NCBI GenBank assembly: GCA_016288055.1
Contig: JAEEXZ010000019.1
Coordinates: forward strand, 1 to 35,378
DNA: 35,378 bases
Source of the DNA: Bacteroidales bacterium
GTDB taxonomy: Bacteria; Bacteroidota; Bacteroidia; Bacteroidales; UBA932
Reading direction: 5' to 3'
Of this stretch, positions 24,501 to 32,016 are shown one piece after another. The notes under the pieces are model-generated. The model did not search any database, was not told the DNA's origin, and worked only from the letters and a program-made list of their open reading frames with translations. The position numbers were made by a program, and so were the translations under genes. The stretch's first letter is position 1. Each line of letters begins with the position of its first letter.

Positions 24501-25358
24501 GTTGATCTCCGTTTTCTCCAGATGCCCGCTTTCATAATCATGACGCATGACACCGCTTTGCATGAAGCTGACCAGACACTCGTTTTCGTCGGCGATGATT
24601 CCGGTAATGCGGTCGCTGGCAAGGAGAGGGGACTTGATCCGGGAGATCTGCTCCATCCGTCCGTCCCTCCCGTCCATTTTCAGAATGCTTCCGTCGGCCG
24701 ATATGACAATGTGGCTGCCGTCGTCGCGGCGGGCCGATGCAAACAGGCATCCGATGCCCGTGTTTTCGATGTTCCGGATGGAGCCGTCTTCCGCGAAGGA
24801 GATGAGACAGCTGTCCCCGGCGGTGAGGATGCACAGCCTTCCGTCATCCAGAAGGAACATTTGCTTGATGATTTCCCCGTCTGCGAAGCTGATGTCCGGA
24901 TAGGTCGTCTGCTGCCCGGTGGCGGTGTCCAGATAGGAGAGTACCTTGTTTTTGCTGATGGAGAAGATGTTGCCATCCCCCGTGACGGCGATGACGGTGG
25001 CCAGGGCCAGCTGGTCAAAGAAATCGACCTCCCGGGTAACCATGTCAAGACGTGCGGTTCCGTAGTTGGTCTGCAGGTAGAGTAGCCCGTCCTGTCCGGG
25101 AATAATGTATCTGATCTGGTTTCCGGAGAAATAATTCTTCCCGTCCAGCGGGACAAAGTTCTTCAGACCTATCCCGTCCCAGATGTTGAGACCGTCCATG
25201 GTTCCGATATACAGATGCCCCAGCGAATTCTGATGAATGGCACAAATTGCATTATTGGAGATGCCCTCCTGCGAGGAGATGGTTTTTACCCTTGTAGCCG
25301 ATGCCGCAGGGGAGAGCAGCGTCAGCGCCAATATTACAACAAATGCCTTAGCCTTCAT
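21489..25358 (-). CDS. HTCS-type regulator with degenerate kinase and receiver domains
   Basis: The 1289-residue protein has the full hybrid two-component layout: signal peptide (MKAKAFVVILALTLLSPAASA), periplasmic propeller repeats (about 22-620, for example SLWLGTKGDGLYR and NIWITTNSGIISL), a Y_Y_Y domain, one transmembrane helix (KMIYLLLAISAIYQLI), a kinase-like region (about 795-1025), a receiver-like domain (1028-1140) and a C-terminal AraC HTH (APMIAEKLGMGTRVLYRKL, HTIDEIMYRVGYDNRSTFYR). The H-box reads AITEELSVQITFILG, with Glu810 where His is expected and no His nearby. The N-box and G-boxes are unrecognisable. The receiver has Ser1032-Ala1033 for the acidic pair and Phe1127 for the Lys, but keeps Asp1075. 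The frame is intact. Phosphorelay looks impossible; ligand-driven allostery is the inference. It probably controls the GH125-susCD operon and GH97. Confidence 0.9.
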   Translation of the reverse strand: MKAKAFVVILALTLLSPAASATRVKTISSQEGISNNAICAIHQNSLGHLYIGTMDGLNIWDGIGLKNFVPLDGKNYFSGNQIRYIIPGQDGLLYLQTNYGTARLDMVTREVDFFDQLALATVIAVTGDGNIFSISKNKVLSYLDTATGQQTTYPDISFADGEIIKQMFLLDDGRLCILTAGDSCLISFAEDGSIRNIENTGIGCLFASARRDDGSHIVISADGSILKMDGRDGRMEQISRIKSPLLASDRITGIIADENECLVSFMQSGVMRHDYESGHLEKTEINCGVFSMVKDRFQPIVWVGTDCNGLIRWSDQATDISCIVYDRLPYSIEMPIRSICMDREGSLWLGTKGDGLYRIRHFSPQGVFDVKNTDRFTTDNSAIGNNAVFTIRESREGFLWMGGEGKGLSAYSFKTRRIEPVKGSERFVKVHDLLETDGHVLWVATDEQGCYRCRFRTVGGVPEITETQELSFVKPFGRTPSVFSLAMQDDSTLWFASRGNGVLAYNIQTGQSRVVQFSPDFGLAVNETFYAAKAKGMLFATGNGMVAYDPATDSVTLPDYVPRKAIHSILQDGNGNIWITTNSGIISLDEDFRYRTSFNRFSGIDVLEYSDGACFRDPGSGKLFFGGINGFTVIDEGSAGNETRSNYTPDIHITNFIQNNEYSHISLKMKDGKLRIPYSKSIFGIEFSLVDNLNFPDYQFSYTIEGYDDNWTTNSSNIIYLPSLNPGDYTLKIKYLNQATQFESGEYSLDIYIIPPVYKRWWAKMIYLLLAISAIYQLIRYIRSKYVSMKERYEKEIVKVKEETTSAITEELSVQITFILGLCQQIRQQTQSNANLAEKVNLVEYNIARINRTLQILNDYEEISETQPGEVTIIHVSQIASELLDIMNFNSNNRGVTLLHEIEKDIVIPINKEAFLTMFNTLIYKCISIASGKKEIGLALRKREEGGLLMHVTVTMDEAQYGETVAMLEKGSFELMLCNKLVRQMNGHIGHSYDGEAGAMVLDIVLPRQGMEIPFPVQMKTDLHLDKIYLISANKEISSFLKYFMSEKYNVREYSTADAALADVQSQMPVAIMYDVTSMMNTFARFTEKMKENKRTGQIPVIALTSSLQVKEKEECMALGADLCITFPFNMDYLHAALEKMLNKRESIAEYYKSPISTYVMDEGRILHRDDKEFMNNLFGIIDDNLSNPGLSAPMIAEKLGMGTRVLYRKLADITDRTLHQIIKESRMEMATKLLYSSKHTIDEIMYRVGYDNRSTFYRNFKEAKGMTPKEYRDGIKENTLKTLSSTLS

Positions 25359-25384
25359 AATAGACGTTTTTAGTATTAGCTCTG

Positions 25385-25415
25385 CAAAGATATTATCATT
25401 TTATGACAGGCAAAA
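25385..25415 (-). promoter_or_regulatory. Promoter of the HTCS-type regulator
   Basis: On the minus strand TATCTTTG (25385-25392) and TTTTG (25411-25415) are 18 bases apart. The leader is about 23 bases. The element overlaps the three-copy motif, so the regulator could control its own gene. Confidence 0.72.
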
Positions 25416-25448
25416 CATTTTGTGATGCATTTTTGTCACAAAATGATA
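25394..25448. promoter_or_regulatory. Three-copy operator-like motif in the regulator-GH125 intergenic region
   Basis: TATCATTTTATGACA (25394-25408) and TGTCACAAAATGATA (25434-25448) are inverted copies with 14 of 15 matches. A third core, CATTTTGTGA (25416-25425), lies between, 19 bases from the first core in the same orientation, and makes a perfect 10-bp inverted repeat with TCACAAAATG (25436-25445). AraC-type HTCS regulators bind repeated sites next to their loci, so this is the leading candidate operator. GH125 has no clean -7 box; TAATATTG (25472-25479) is the nearest, which would suit an activator-dependent promoter. Confidence 0.65.
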
Positions 25449-25500
25449 CAAACCTTAGGCGTTAAATTGACTAATATTGCGTCAAGTTTTAAGCACTAAA

Positions 25501-26907
25501 ATGAAAAAACCTGTTTATCTCGCCCTGATTCTCCTGCTTGCCACCGCTGCTGTCGGCCAGGCCAAGAAGTATAAGTCCCAGCGCCCTTCTCCCAGTGAGA
25601 GACTTTTCGTCTCCACCGCCGTTGAAGCGAAAATCAAGGAAGTGTCCAAGCTCCTTGAAAATGACAGGCTGGCCTGGATATTTGCCAATTGTTTTCCCAA
25701 CACGCTTGACACCACGGTCCATCCGGTGGGTGACGACGACACCTTTGTATATACGGGTGACATCCATGCCATGTGGCTGCGGGATTCCGGCGCCCAGGTG
25801 TGGCCCTATCTGAGCCTGATCAACGAGGACCCCCAGTTGAAGCAGCTCATCGCCGGCGTCATTCTGCGCCAGTTCAAATGCATCTGCATAGACCCTTACG
25901 CGAATGCCTTCTATAAGGAAGAGGACAAACGGGGAGAGTGGAGCTCGGATATAACGGACATGCTCCCCGGCGTGCACGAGCGCAAATGGGAAATCGATTC
26001 CCATTGCTATCCCATCCGCCTTGCCTACGAATACTGGAAGATTTCCGGTGACAGTTCCATCTTCTCCGACCTTTGGGTGAAGACGATGGAAAACGTGCTC
26101 AAGACCTTCCGTGAGCAGCAGCGGAAAGAAGGCATCGGCCCTTATTCTTTCATGCGCAGGACCACGCGCTCCTTTGACTCGCTGAGCAACGGCGGAAAGG
26201 GGACCCCGGTGAATCCCGTAGGGCTGATTGTATCGGCCTTCCGTCCCTCCGACGACGCCACTACCTTCCAGTTCCTCGTTCCGTCCAACTTCTTCGCCGT
26301 CACTTCCCTCAGGAAGGCGGCCGAGATTCTCACCGTGGTGAACGGGCGGGAAGACCTGGCGCAGCAGTGCCGGGAGCTGGCCGGCGAAGTGGAGTCGGCC
26401 CTGAAGAAATACGCTACGTATAATCACCCTGAGTTCGGCACCATCTACGCGTTCGAGGTGGACGGCTTCGGGAACCATCTGCTGATGGACGACGCCAATG
26501 TCCCCAGCCTGCTGGCCATGCCTTATCTGGGCGATGTCCCCGTGGACGACCCTATCTACCAGAACACCCGCCGCTTTGTCTGGAGCGAAAGCAATCCCTA
26601 TTTCTTTAAAGGAAAAGTGGCCGAGGGAATCGGCGGCCCCCATGTGGGCTACGACATGGCCTGGCCCATGTCCATCATGATGAAGGCCTTCACCAGCCAG
26701 GACGACGATGAAATCAAATGGTGCATCGAAACCCTCATGAAAACAGACGCCGGAACCGGATTCATGCACGAATCCTTCCACGTGGACGATCCCGCGAACT
26801 ATACCCGTTCCTGGTTCGCCTGGCAGAACGGCCTTTTCGGGGAACTCATCCTCAAACTCATCGGAGACGGAAAGCTCGATCTTCTCAACAGCATCAAGAT
26901 CAACTAA
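25501..26907 (+). CDS. GH125 exo-alpha-1,6-mannosidase
   Basis: The 468-residue secreted protein begins with a signal peptide (MKKPVYLALILLLATAAVGQ). The rest matches GH125, formerly DUF1237/Mug157: ANCFPNTLDTTV, FVYTGDIHAMWLRDSGAQVW (Asp87 and the WLRDS block), WSSDITDMLPGVHERKWEID followed by SHCYPIRLAYEYW, NHLLMDDANVPSLLAMPYLG and TGFMHESFHVDDPANYTRSW. The catalytic acid is expected to be an Asp in the EIDSHCYP area and the base the Glu of FMHESF; exact numbers are not assigned. GH125 enzymes remove non-reducing alpha-1,6-mannose. It starts 142 bases from the divergent regulator and lies 28 bases before susC without a terminator, so it leads the susCD operon. Placing the glycosidase first is less usual than susC first. 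Confidence 0.92.
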   Translation: MKKPVYLALILLLATAAVGQAKKYKSQRPSPSERLFVSTAVEAKIKEVSKLLENDRLAWIFANCFPNTLDTTVHPVGDDDTFVYTGDIHAMWLRDSGAQVWPYLSLINEDPQLKQLIAGVILRQFKCICIDPYANAFYKEEDKRGEWSSDITDMLPGVHERKWEIDSHCYPIRLAYEYWKISGDSSIFSDLWVKTMENVLKTFREQQRKEGIGPYSFMRRTTRSFDSLSNGGKGTPVNPVGLIVSAFRPSDDATTFQFLVPSNFFAVTSLRKAAEILTVVNGREDLAQQCRELAGEVESALKKYATYNHPEFGTIYAFEVDGFGNHLLMDDANVPSLLAMPYLGDVPVDDPIYQNTRRFVWSESNPYFFKGKVAEGIGGPHVGYDMAWPMSIMMKAFTSQDDDEIKWCIETLMKTDAGTGFMHESFHVDDPANYTRSWFAWQNGLFGELILKLIGDGKLDLLNSIKIN

Positions 26908-26935
26908 CCATAAATAACTAATTTACTAATCTATT

Positions 26936-29900
26936 ATGAGTGCACACCACGTATCTAAACATGGGCTGATTTCAGCTCTCCTATGTTTAGTGTGCTGCTT
27001 CGGCCTTGCGCCGAAGGCAGTTGCTCAAAGCAAGACGTCCCAGACAGTACAGGGTATTGTCACGGATGCTGCTACACATGAACCGGTTGTCGGTGCTCAG
27101 GTATGGATCAAGGATTCGTCCTATGGTACCATTTCTGATGCAGAGGGCCGTTATTCCATTAAGTATGAAGGCAAGTACGCAACCCTTTGCGTGTCTTTCT
27201 TCGGATTTGAAGATTATTCCGTCGAACTGACGGGAAAGGACCAGACGGCGAATATCGCGCTCACGGCGGGTAACCTTGCCATCGAAGAGACCGTCGTCGT
27301 GGGTTACGGTACGCAGAAGAAAGCCAGCGTCATCGGCGCCATCACGACGATCGCTCCTGACCAGCTCAAGGCTCCCACCGCCAAGATCTCCAATCTGCTG
27401 GGCGGCCAGGTGTCCGGTATCATTTCTTATCAGAACAGCGGTGAGCCGGGTTCCGGTTCCACTTTCTGGATCCGCGGCGTCTCGTCGTTCTCCGGTGGCA
27501 ACACGCCCCTTTGCCTGGTGGATGGCGTAGAGCGTTCCATCGACCTGGTGGATCCCAACGATATCAAGGAATTCTCCGTCCTGAAGGACGCATCGGCCAC
27601 GGCCATCTACGGTGTGCGCGGCGCTAACGGTGTCATCATCATCACGACGCATACCGGTACCGAGTCCAAGGCCATGGTCTCTGCCAAATATGAAATGGGC
27701 ACCGTCTCGGCCACCCGCATTCCCCAGGTGTGCAACGGACAGCAGTATATGGAGATGGTGAACGCTGCCGCGGGTTACGACTATTATACCCCCGAGGTGA
27801 TGCAGAAGCATCTGAGCGGCGTGGATCCCGACCTCTATCCCAACGTGAACTGGATGGACAAGATCTTCAAGCGCAGCGCCACCAGCCACCGCGCCAACGT
27901 ACAGATCACCGGCGGTAACAGCACCGTGAAGTACTACGTGAGCGGCGGTCTCTACACGGAAGGCGGTCTCTATAAGGAAGACTCTTCCGTGAAATACGGT
28001 ACGGAGATGCGCTACACCAAGTATAATTTCCGTGCGAACGTGGATATCCAGGTGGAGAAGAACACCACCCTGAACCTCAATCTCGCTACCATCTTTGAGC
28101 AGCGGAACAAGCCGGGAACCGATTCCAACCGCATCTTCGAGTATTCCCTGCTGGTTCCCGGCGTGCTCTTCCCCGAGAAATACTCTACCGGCGAGACGGC
28201 CGGTATGGCTGTGAACCCCTATGCCATGGTGACCGAGACTGGTTATCGCCAGTCCTTCGACAACAATGCCCAGGCCCTCGTAGGTGTGACCCACAACCTG
28301 GGCTGGCTCACTCCGGGCCTCCGCGCCAACGCCAAAGTGTCCTTCGACGCCGTGAACTCCCACTGGTTCGACCACACGCGTGCCTATGACTGCTACTATG
28401 CCACCGGCCGCGACGACGAGGGTAACCTCATCCTGGAACAGTCCAAGACCGGCAGCCAGACGCTTGAGTACAAGAAGGGCGGCTCCGGTAACCGCCGCCT
28501 CTACATCGAGGCTTCCCTGAACTACGACCGTTCCTTCGGCCACCACAACATCACGGGCCTCTTCCTGTTCCAGCAGTCCAGCCGCAGCCTCCTGGGAGAC
28601 AGCGCCAGCTCTTCCCAGTACTCCCTGCCTTACCGCAACCAGGGTATCGCCGGCCGTCTGACCTATAACTACGCCAACCGCTACTTCTTCGAGTTCAACG
28701 CCGGTTACAACGGCTCCGAGAACTTCTCCCCGGGCAAGCGCTTCGGCTTCTTCCCGTCCGTCGCCCTGGGTTACCTCATCTCCGAGGAGCCCTGGTGGGG
28801 TAGCCTCAAGAATGTGGTGGACATGTTCAAGATCCGCGGCTCCTGGGGCCAGGTCGGTAACGACCAGATCGGCGGTAACCGCCGCTTCATCTACCTGGGT
28901 ACCATCGCGGGCTCCGGCTCCGGCTACTTCGGCACCGGCGTCACCGAGCACAAGGGTATCAAGGAAGGCGATATCTCCAACCCGAACGTGAGCTGGGAAG
29001 TGGCCGAAAAGCTGGATGCCGGTATCGACCTTTCCCTCTTCGGCAAGCTCAAGATCCAGGCCGATGTCTTCAAGGAGCACCGTTCCGGCATCTTCCTGAG
29101 CCGTAAATCCCTCCCTTACTACTCCGGTATCTCCGTCACCCCTTACGTGAACATGGGTGAGATGGACAACTCCGGCTTCGACTTCTCTGCCGACTATCAC
29201 CAGAAGGTCGGCGAGGTGATGCTCACCGCCAAGGGTACCTACACCTTCGCCCGCAACGTCCTGGTGAACTGCGACGAGGCCGCCTATCAGTATCCTTACC
29301 TGAACAGCACGGGCCAGGCCTACTGGCAGCCCTTCGGCTATGTCTCCGACGGTCTCTTCCAGAACCAGGCCGAGATTGACGCCCACGCCGACCAGTCCCT
29401 GTTCACCCCTCAGCCCGGCGACATCCGCTACGTGGACTTGAACGGTGACGGTGTCATCAACACCAACGACCGCAAGGCCATCGGCTATCGCGACGTCCCC
29501 GAGATCTACTACGGCTTCGGCGGTTCCATCGAGTGGAGAGGCCTGGACTTCGGTTTCTTCTTCAAGGGTGTGGACCACGTTTCCCTGAACATGATGTCCC
29601 AGGCCAAGCTCCTGGTGACGGGTATCACTTCCACGGACGGCCGTCCGGAGACTTCCAACATGATCTCCGACCTGTACGGCAACTCCTGGACGCCCCAGAA
29701 CCCCAACGCGATCTATCCTCGCCTGACCTACCTGAACGAGAGCACCAACAACACGCAGGTGTCCGACTTCTGGACCCGTGACGCGAGCTATATTAGCCTC
29801 CAGAACGTGGAGCTGGGTTATACGCTTCCCGCCAAGTGGACCTCCCGCATGCGCATGAGCGCCCTCCGCATCTATGTGCAGGGACAGAACCTCCTTACCT

Positions 29901-30010
29901 TCAGCAAGTTCAAGCTGTGGGATCCGAACCTGACCGGTTCCGGCGGAACCTCCGTCTATTCCTATCCTACCACCCGTGTATTCAGCTTCGGTATCAGCGC
30001 CAGCTTCTAA
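26936..30010 (+). CDS. SusC/RagA-family TonB-dependent outer membrane transporter
   Basis: The 1024-residue protein has an unusually polar start (MSAHHVSKHG) before a hydrophobic signal core ending KAVAQ. A carboxypeptidase-regulatory-like domain follows (VQGIVTDAATHEPVVGAQVW). The SusC TonB-box-like EETVVVGYGTQKK lies near residues 117-129. The plug has the standard blocks SGEPGSGSTFWIRGVSSFSG, PLCLVDGVERSIDLVDPNDI, and FSVLKDASATAIYGVRGANG ahead of VIIITT. The barrel carries LNLNLATIFEQRN, GSWGQVGNDQIGGN, DVNGD-like VDLNGDGVINTNDRKAIG, and a C-terminal TRVFSFGISASF ending in Phe. It imports oligosaccharides captured by the SusD partner. The 3' half uses a very narrow set of C-ending codons, suggesting high expression. 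Confidence 0.97.
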   Translation: MSAHHVSKHGLISALLCLVCCFGLAPKAVAQSKTSQTVQGIVTDAATHEPVVGAQVWIKDSSYGTISDAEGRYSIKYEGKYATLCVSFFGFEDYSVELTGKDQTANIALTAGNLAIEETVVVGYGTQKKASVIGAITTIAPDQLKAPTAKISNLLGGQVSGIISYQNSGEPGSGSTFWIRGVSSFSGGNTPLCLVDGVERSIDLVDPNDIKEFSVLKDASATAIYGVRGANGVIIITTHTGTESKAMVSAKYEMGTVSATRIPQVCNGQQYMEMVNAAAGYDYYTPEVMQKHLSGVDPDLYPNVNWMDKIFKRSATSHRANVQITGGNSTVKYYVSGGLYTEGGLYKEDSSVKYGTEMRYTKYNFRANVDIQVEKNTTLNLNLATIFEQRNKPGTDSNRIFEYSLLVPGVLFPEKYSTGETAGMAVNPYAMVTETGYRQSFDNNAQALVGVTHNLGWLTPGLRANAKVSFDAVNSHWFDHTRAYDCYYATGRDDEGNLILEQSKTGSQTLEYKKGGSGNRRLYIEASLNYDRSFGHHNITGLFLFQQSSRSLLGDSASSSQYSLPYRNQGIAGRLTYNYANRYFFEFNAGYNGSENFSPGKRFGFFPSVALGYLISEEPWWGSLKNVVDMFKIRGSWGQVGNDQIGGNRRFIYLGTIAGSGSGYFGTGVTEHKGIKEGDISNPNVSWEVAEKLDAGIDLSLFGKLKIQADVFKEHRSGIFLSRKSLPYYSGISVTPYVNMGEMDNSGFDFSADYHQKVGEVMLTAKGTYTFARNVLVNCDEAAYQYPYLNSTGQAYWQPFGYVSDGLFQNQAEIDAHADQSLFTPQPGDIRYVDLNGDGVINTNDRKAIGYRDVPEIYYGFGGSIEWRGLDFGFFFKGVDHVSLNMMSQAKLLVTGITSTDGRPETSNMISDLYGNSWTPQNPNAIYPRLTYLNESTNNTQVSDFWTRDASYISLQNVELGYTLPAKWTSRMRMSALRIYVQGQNLLTFSKFKLWDPNLTGSGGTSVYSYPTTRVFSFGISASF

Positions 30011-30024
30011 AATAGAATTTCGAT

Positions 30025-31998
30025 ATGAAAAAGATATTTATCCTTTTATTTGCGGCTTCTTTTTCCCTGGTTGCCTGCGACAAGTATCTGGACCGTCAGC
30101 CGGATGATGCCTTGACGTCGGATACCATCTGGGAGAAGAGAACCACCACCATGCAATATCTGTGGAACGTCTATAGCTGGATTCCGAACGACGCCGATCC
30201 GGCCAGCAACAACGAAGCCTTTGACGCCAATGTCTCCGATGAGACATCGGCCTCTTTCCCCAACGCCCGCTTTGGCCGATATATGTTCGAGACGCAGACT
30301 CCGGACGACACCTTCACCGCCACCAAGTACCGCAACATGTACTATGGTATCCGCGAGGCCGGTATCTTCATGGAGAACGTGGACCGCTGCCCGGAGCTCA
30401 ACGAGGAGCAGAAGACCGAGTATAAGGCCGAGGCCCGCTTCCTGCGCGCCTACTATTACTTCTATGTGATGAAGAACTACGGTCCCACCTTCTTCAACGG
30501 CGACACTTCCTACGAGAGCCTGGACAAGGACGTGAACGTAGTGGACCGTACCGCCTGGCAGCCCCTCGTCGATTGGGTCTGCAACGAACTGGACAAGGCT
30601 GCCGCCGGCCTTCCCGACGTGCGTGACGCCAGCTCCGAGCTCGGCCGCGCCACGAAGGGTGCCGCCCTGGCCATCAAGGCCCGCCTGCTGCTGTACAGCG
30701 CCCGTCCTCTGTTCAACGGACAGGTCTATATCGGCGAGGATGGCTCCATCACTCCTTCCCACATGTATGACAATGTAAAGGACCGCGAGGGCAATCCGCT
30801 CTTCAATACGACTTACGACGCCAAGCGCTGGGAGGTGGCCGCCAAGGCCGCCAAGGATGTGATCGACCTTCCTACCTACGCCCTGGTGAACAGCTCTACC
30901 AAGACCAACGACCTGGAGCGCGGTCTGGAGAACCTGACGAAACTCTTCGTGGATGACCTGGCCAATACCGAGATTATCTTCCCCTTCATGCGCGGCGGCG
31001 CCACCTGGCGTAACAGGGCCTTCCCGCAGTGGATGATTGACGGCGTGGACGGCTGGGCTTCCATCTGCCCCACCCAGAAGCTGGTCGATGCTTTCGCCCA
31101 GGCCGACGGCGTCTATCCCGTGAAGACCGAATACTGGGATACGGACGCTTATGCCCAGGGTAAGAACGTGGACGTGGATGATCCCGCCCAGGTCGATACC
31201 CGTGCCGCCTATGCCGAGGAAGGTTCCGTGGACATGAAGAACCCGCTCCTGAATGTGACGGTTCCGGAGAAGGCCGCCAACCGCGCTACGCCCGCCCAGT
31301 TCTCTAACCGTGAGGCCCGTTTCTACCGTAACGTGGGCTGGAGCGGCATGCAGTGGGTTGCCGGCAACGCCAATGTGAAGACCGACCTGGAGTACTATAC
31401 CAACGGTCAGAACGCCTGGCCCAGCGCCAACAACGTGCCCCCGACCGGTTACCTGGCCCTCAAGTGGTATGCTCCTTCCATCAACCCGCTGCAGAGCTGG
31501 GGTACCATCACCTGGCCCATCGTGCGCCTTGCGAATGTGTACCTGGACTACATCGAGGCCCTGAACGAGTACGATCCCACCAACCTCGACATCGAGAAGT
31601 ACTGGAATATGATTCGCAACCGCGCCGGTGTCCCCGACATCTTCACGGTCTATCCGGAGATCAAGGGTGACAAGAACCTCCAGCGCAAGTATATCCGCCG
31701 CGAGAGAATGGTTGAGCTGTGCTTCGAGTGCATGCGCTATGCCGATATCCGCACCTGGATGACGGCCGAGAAGGACCGCAGCGGCTACACCATCGGCTGC
31801 AACGTGAAGGCCGGCAACGACAATATCGACGGTCCCTTCTGGCAGCGCGTGGAGATTGGCAAGGAGGAGTATGGCTACGGCGAGACTTATCGCTTCGGCG
31901 CCCGCAAGTTTACCAAGAAGTCTTATCTGGAGCCGTTCGAGACGGCCGAAGTGAACCGCGTTCCGGCTCTGCGCAACGATCAGAACCTGGGCTGGTAA
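30025..31998 (+). CDS. SusD/RagB-family glycan-binding lipoprotein
   Basis: The 657-residue lipoprotein has the lipobox SLVAC (Cys18) followed by DKYLDRQPDD, acidic as expected for surface export. SusD features are YYGIREAGIFMENVDRCP, the TPR helices with YKAEARFLRAYYYFYVMKNY and RATKGAALAIKARLLLYSAR, and the C-terminal NVYLDYIEALNEYDP, then YWNMIRNRAGVPDIF, KYIRRERMVELCFE and MRYADIRTWM. SusD proteins cap the SusC barrel and bind the glycan. It lies 14 bases after susC in the same operon. At 657 residues it is longer than the usual 500-600, with extra sequence in the middle (about 300-450). Confidence 0.96.
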   Translation: MKKIFILLFAASFSLVACDKYLDRQPDDALTSDTIWEKRTTTMQYLWNVYSWIPNDADPASNNEAFDANVSDETSASFPNARFGRYMFETQTPDDTFTATKYRNMYYGIREAGIFMENVDRCPELNEEQKTEYKAEARFLRAYYYFYVMKNYGPTFFNGDTSYESLDKDVNVVDRTAWQPLVDWVCNELDKAAAGLPDVRDASSELGRATKGAALAIKARLLLYSARPLFNGQVYIGEDGSITPSHMYDNVKDREGNPLFNTTYDAKRWEVAAKAAKDVIDLPTYALVNSSTKTNDLERGLENLTKLFVDDLANTEIIFPFMRGGATWRNRAFPQWMIDGVDGWASICPTQKLVDAFAQADGVYPVKTEYWDTDAYAQGKNVDVDDPAQVDTRAAYAEEGSVDMKNPLLNVTVPEKAANRATPAQFSNREARFYRNVGWSGMQWVAGNANVKTDLEYYTNGQNAWPSANNVPPTGYLALKWYAPSINPLQSWGTITWPIVRLANVYLDYIEALNEYDPTNLDIEKYWNMIRNRAGVPDIFTVYPEIKGDKNLQRKYIRRERMVELCFECMRYADIRTWMTAEKDRSGYTIGCNVKAGNDNIDGPFWQRVEIGKEEYGYGETYRFGARKFTKKSYLEPFETAEVNRVPALRNDQNLGW

Positions 31999-32016
31999 TT
32001 ATTAAATCGAAAGAAA

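Noticed and set aside
26987..29578. A minus-strand open frame of about 863 codons opposite susC.
   Set aside because: Same cause: the strong codon bias of susC removes stops from the complementary frame. There is no promoter or family motif.
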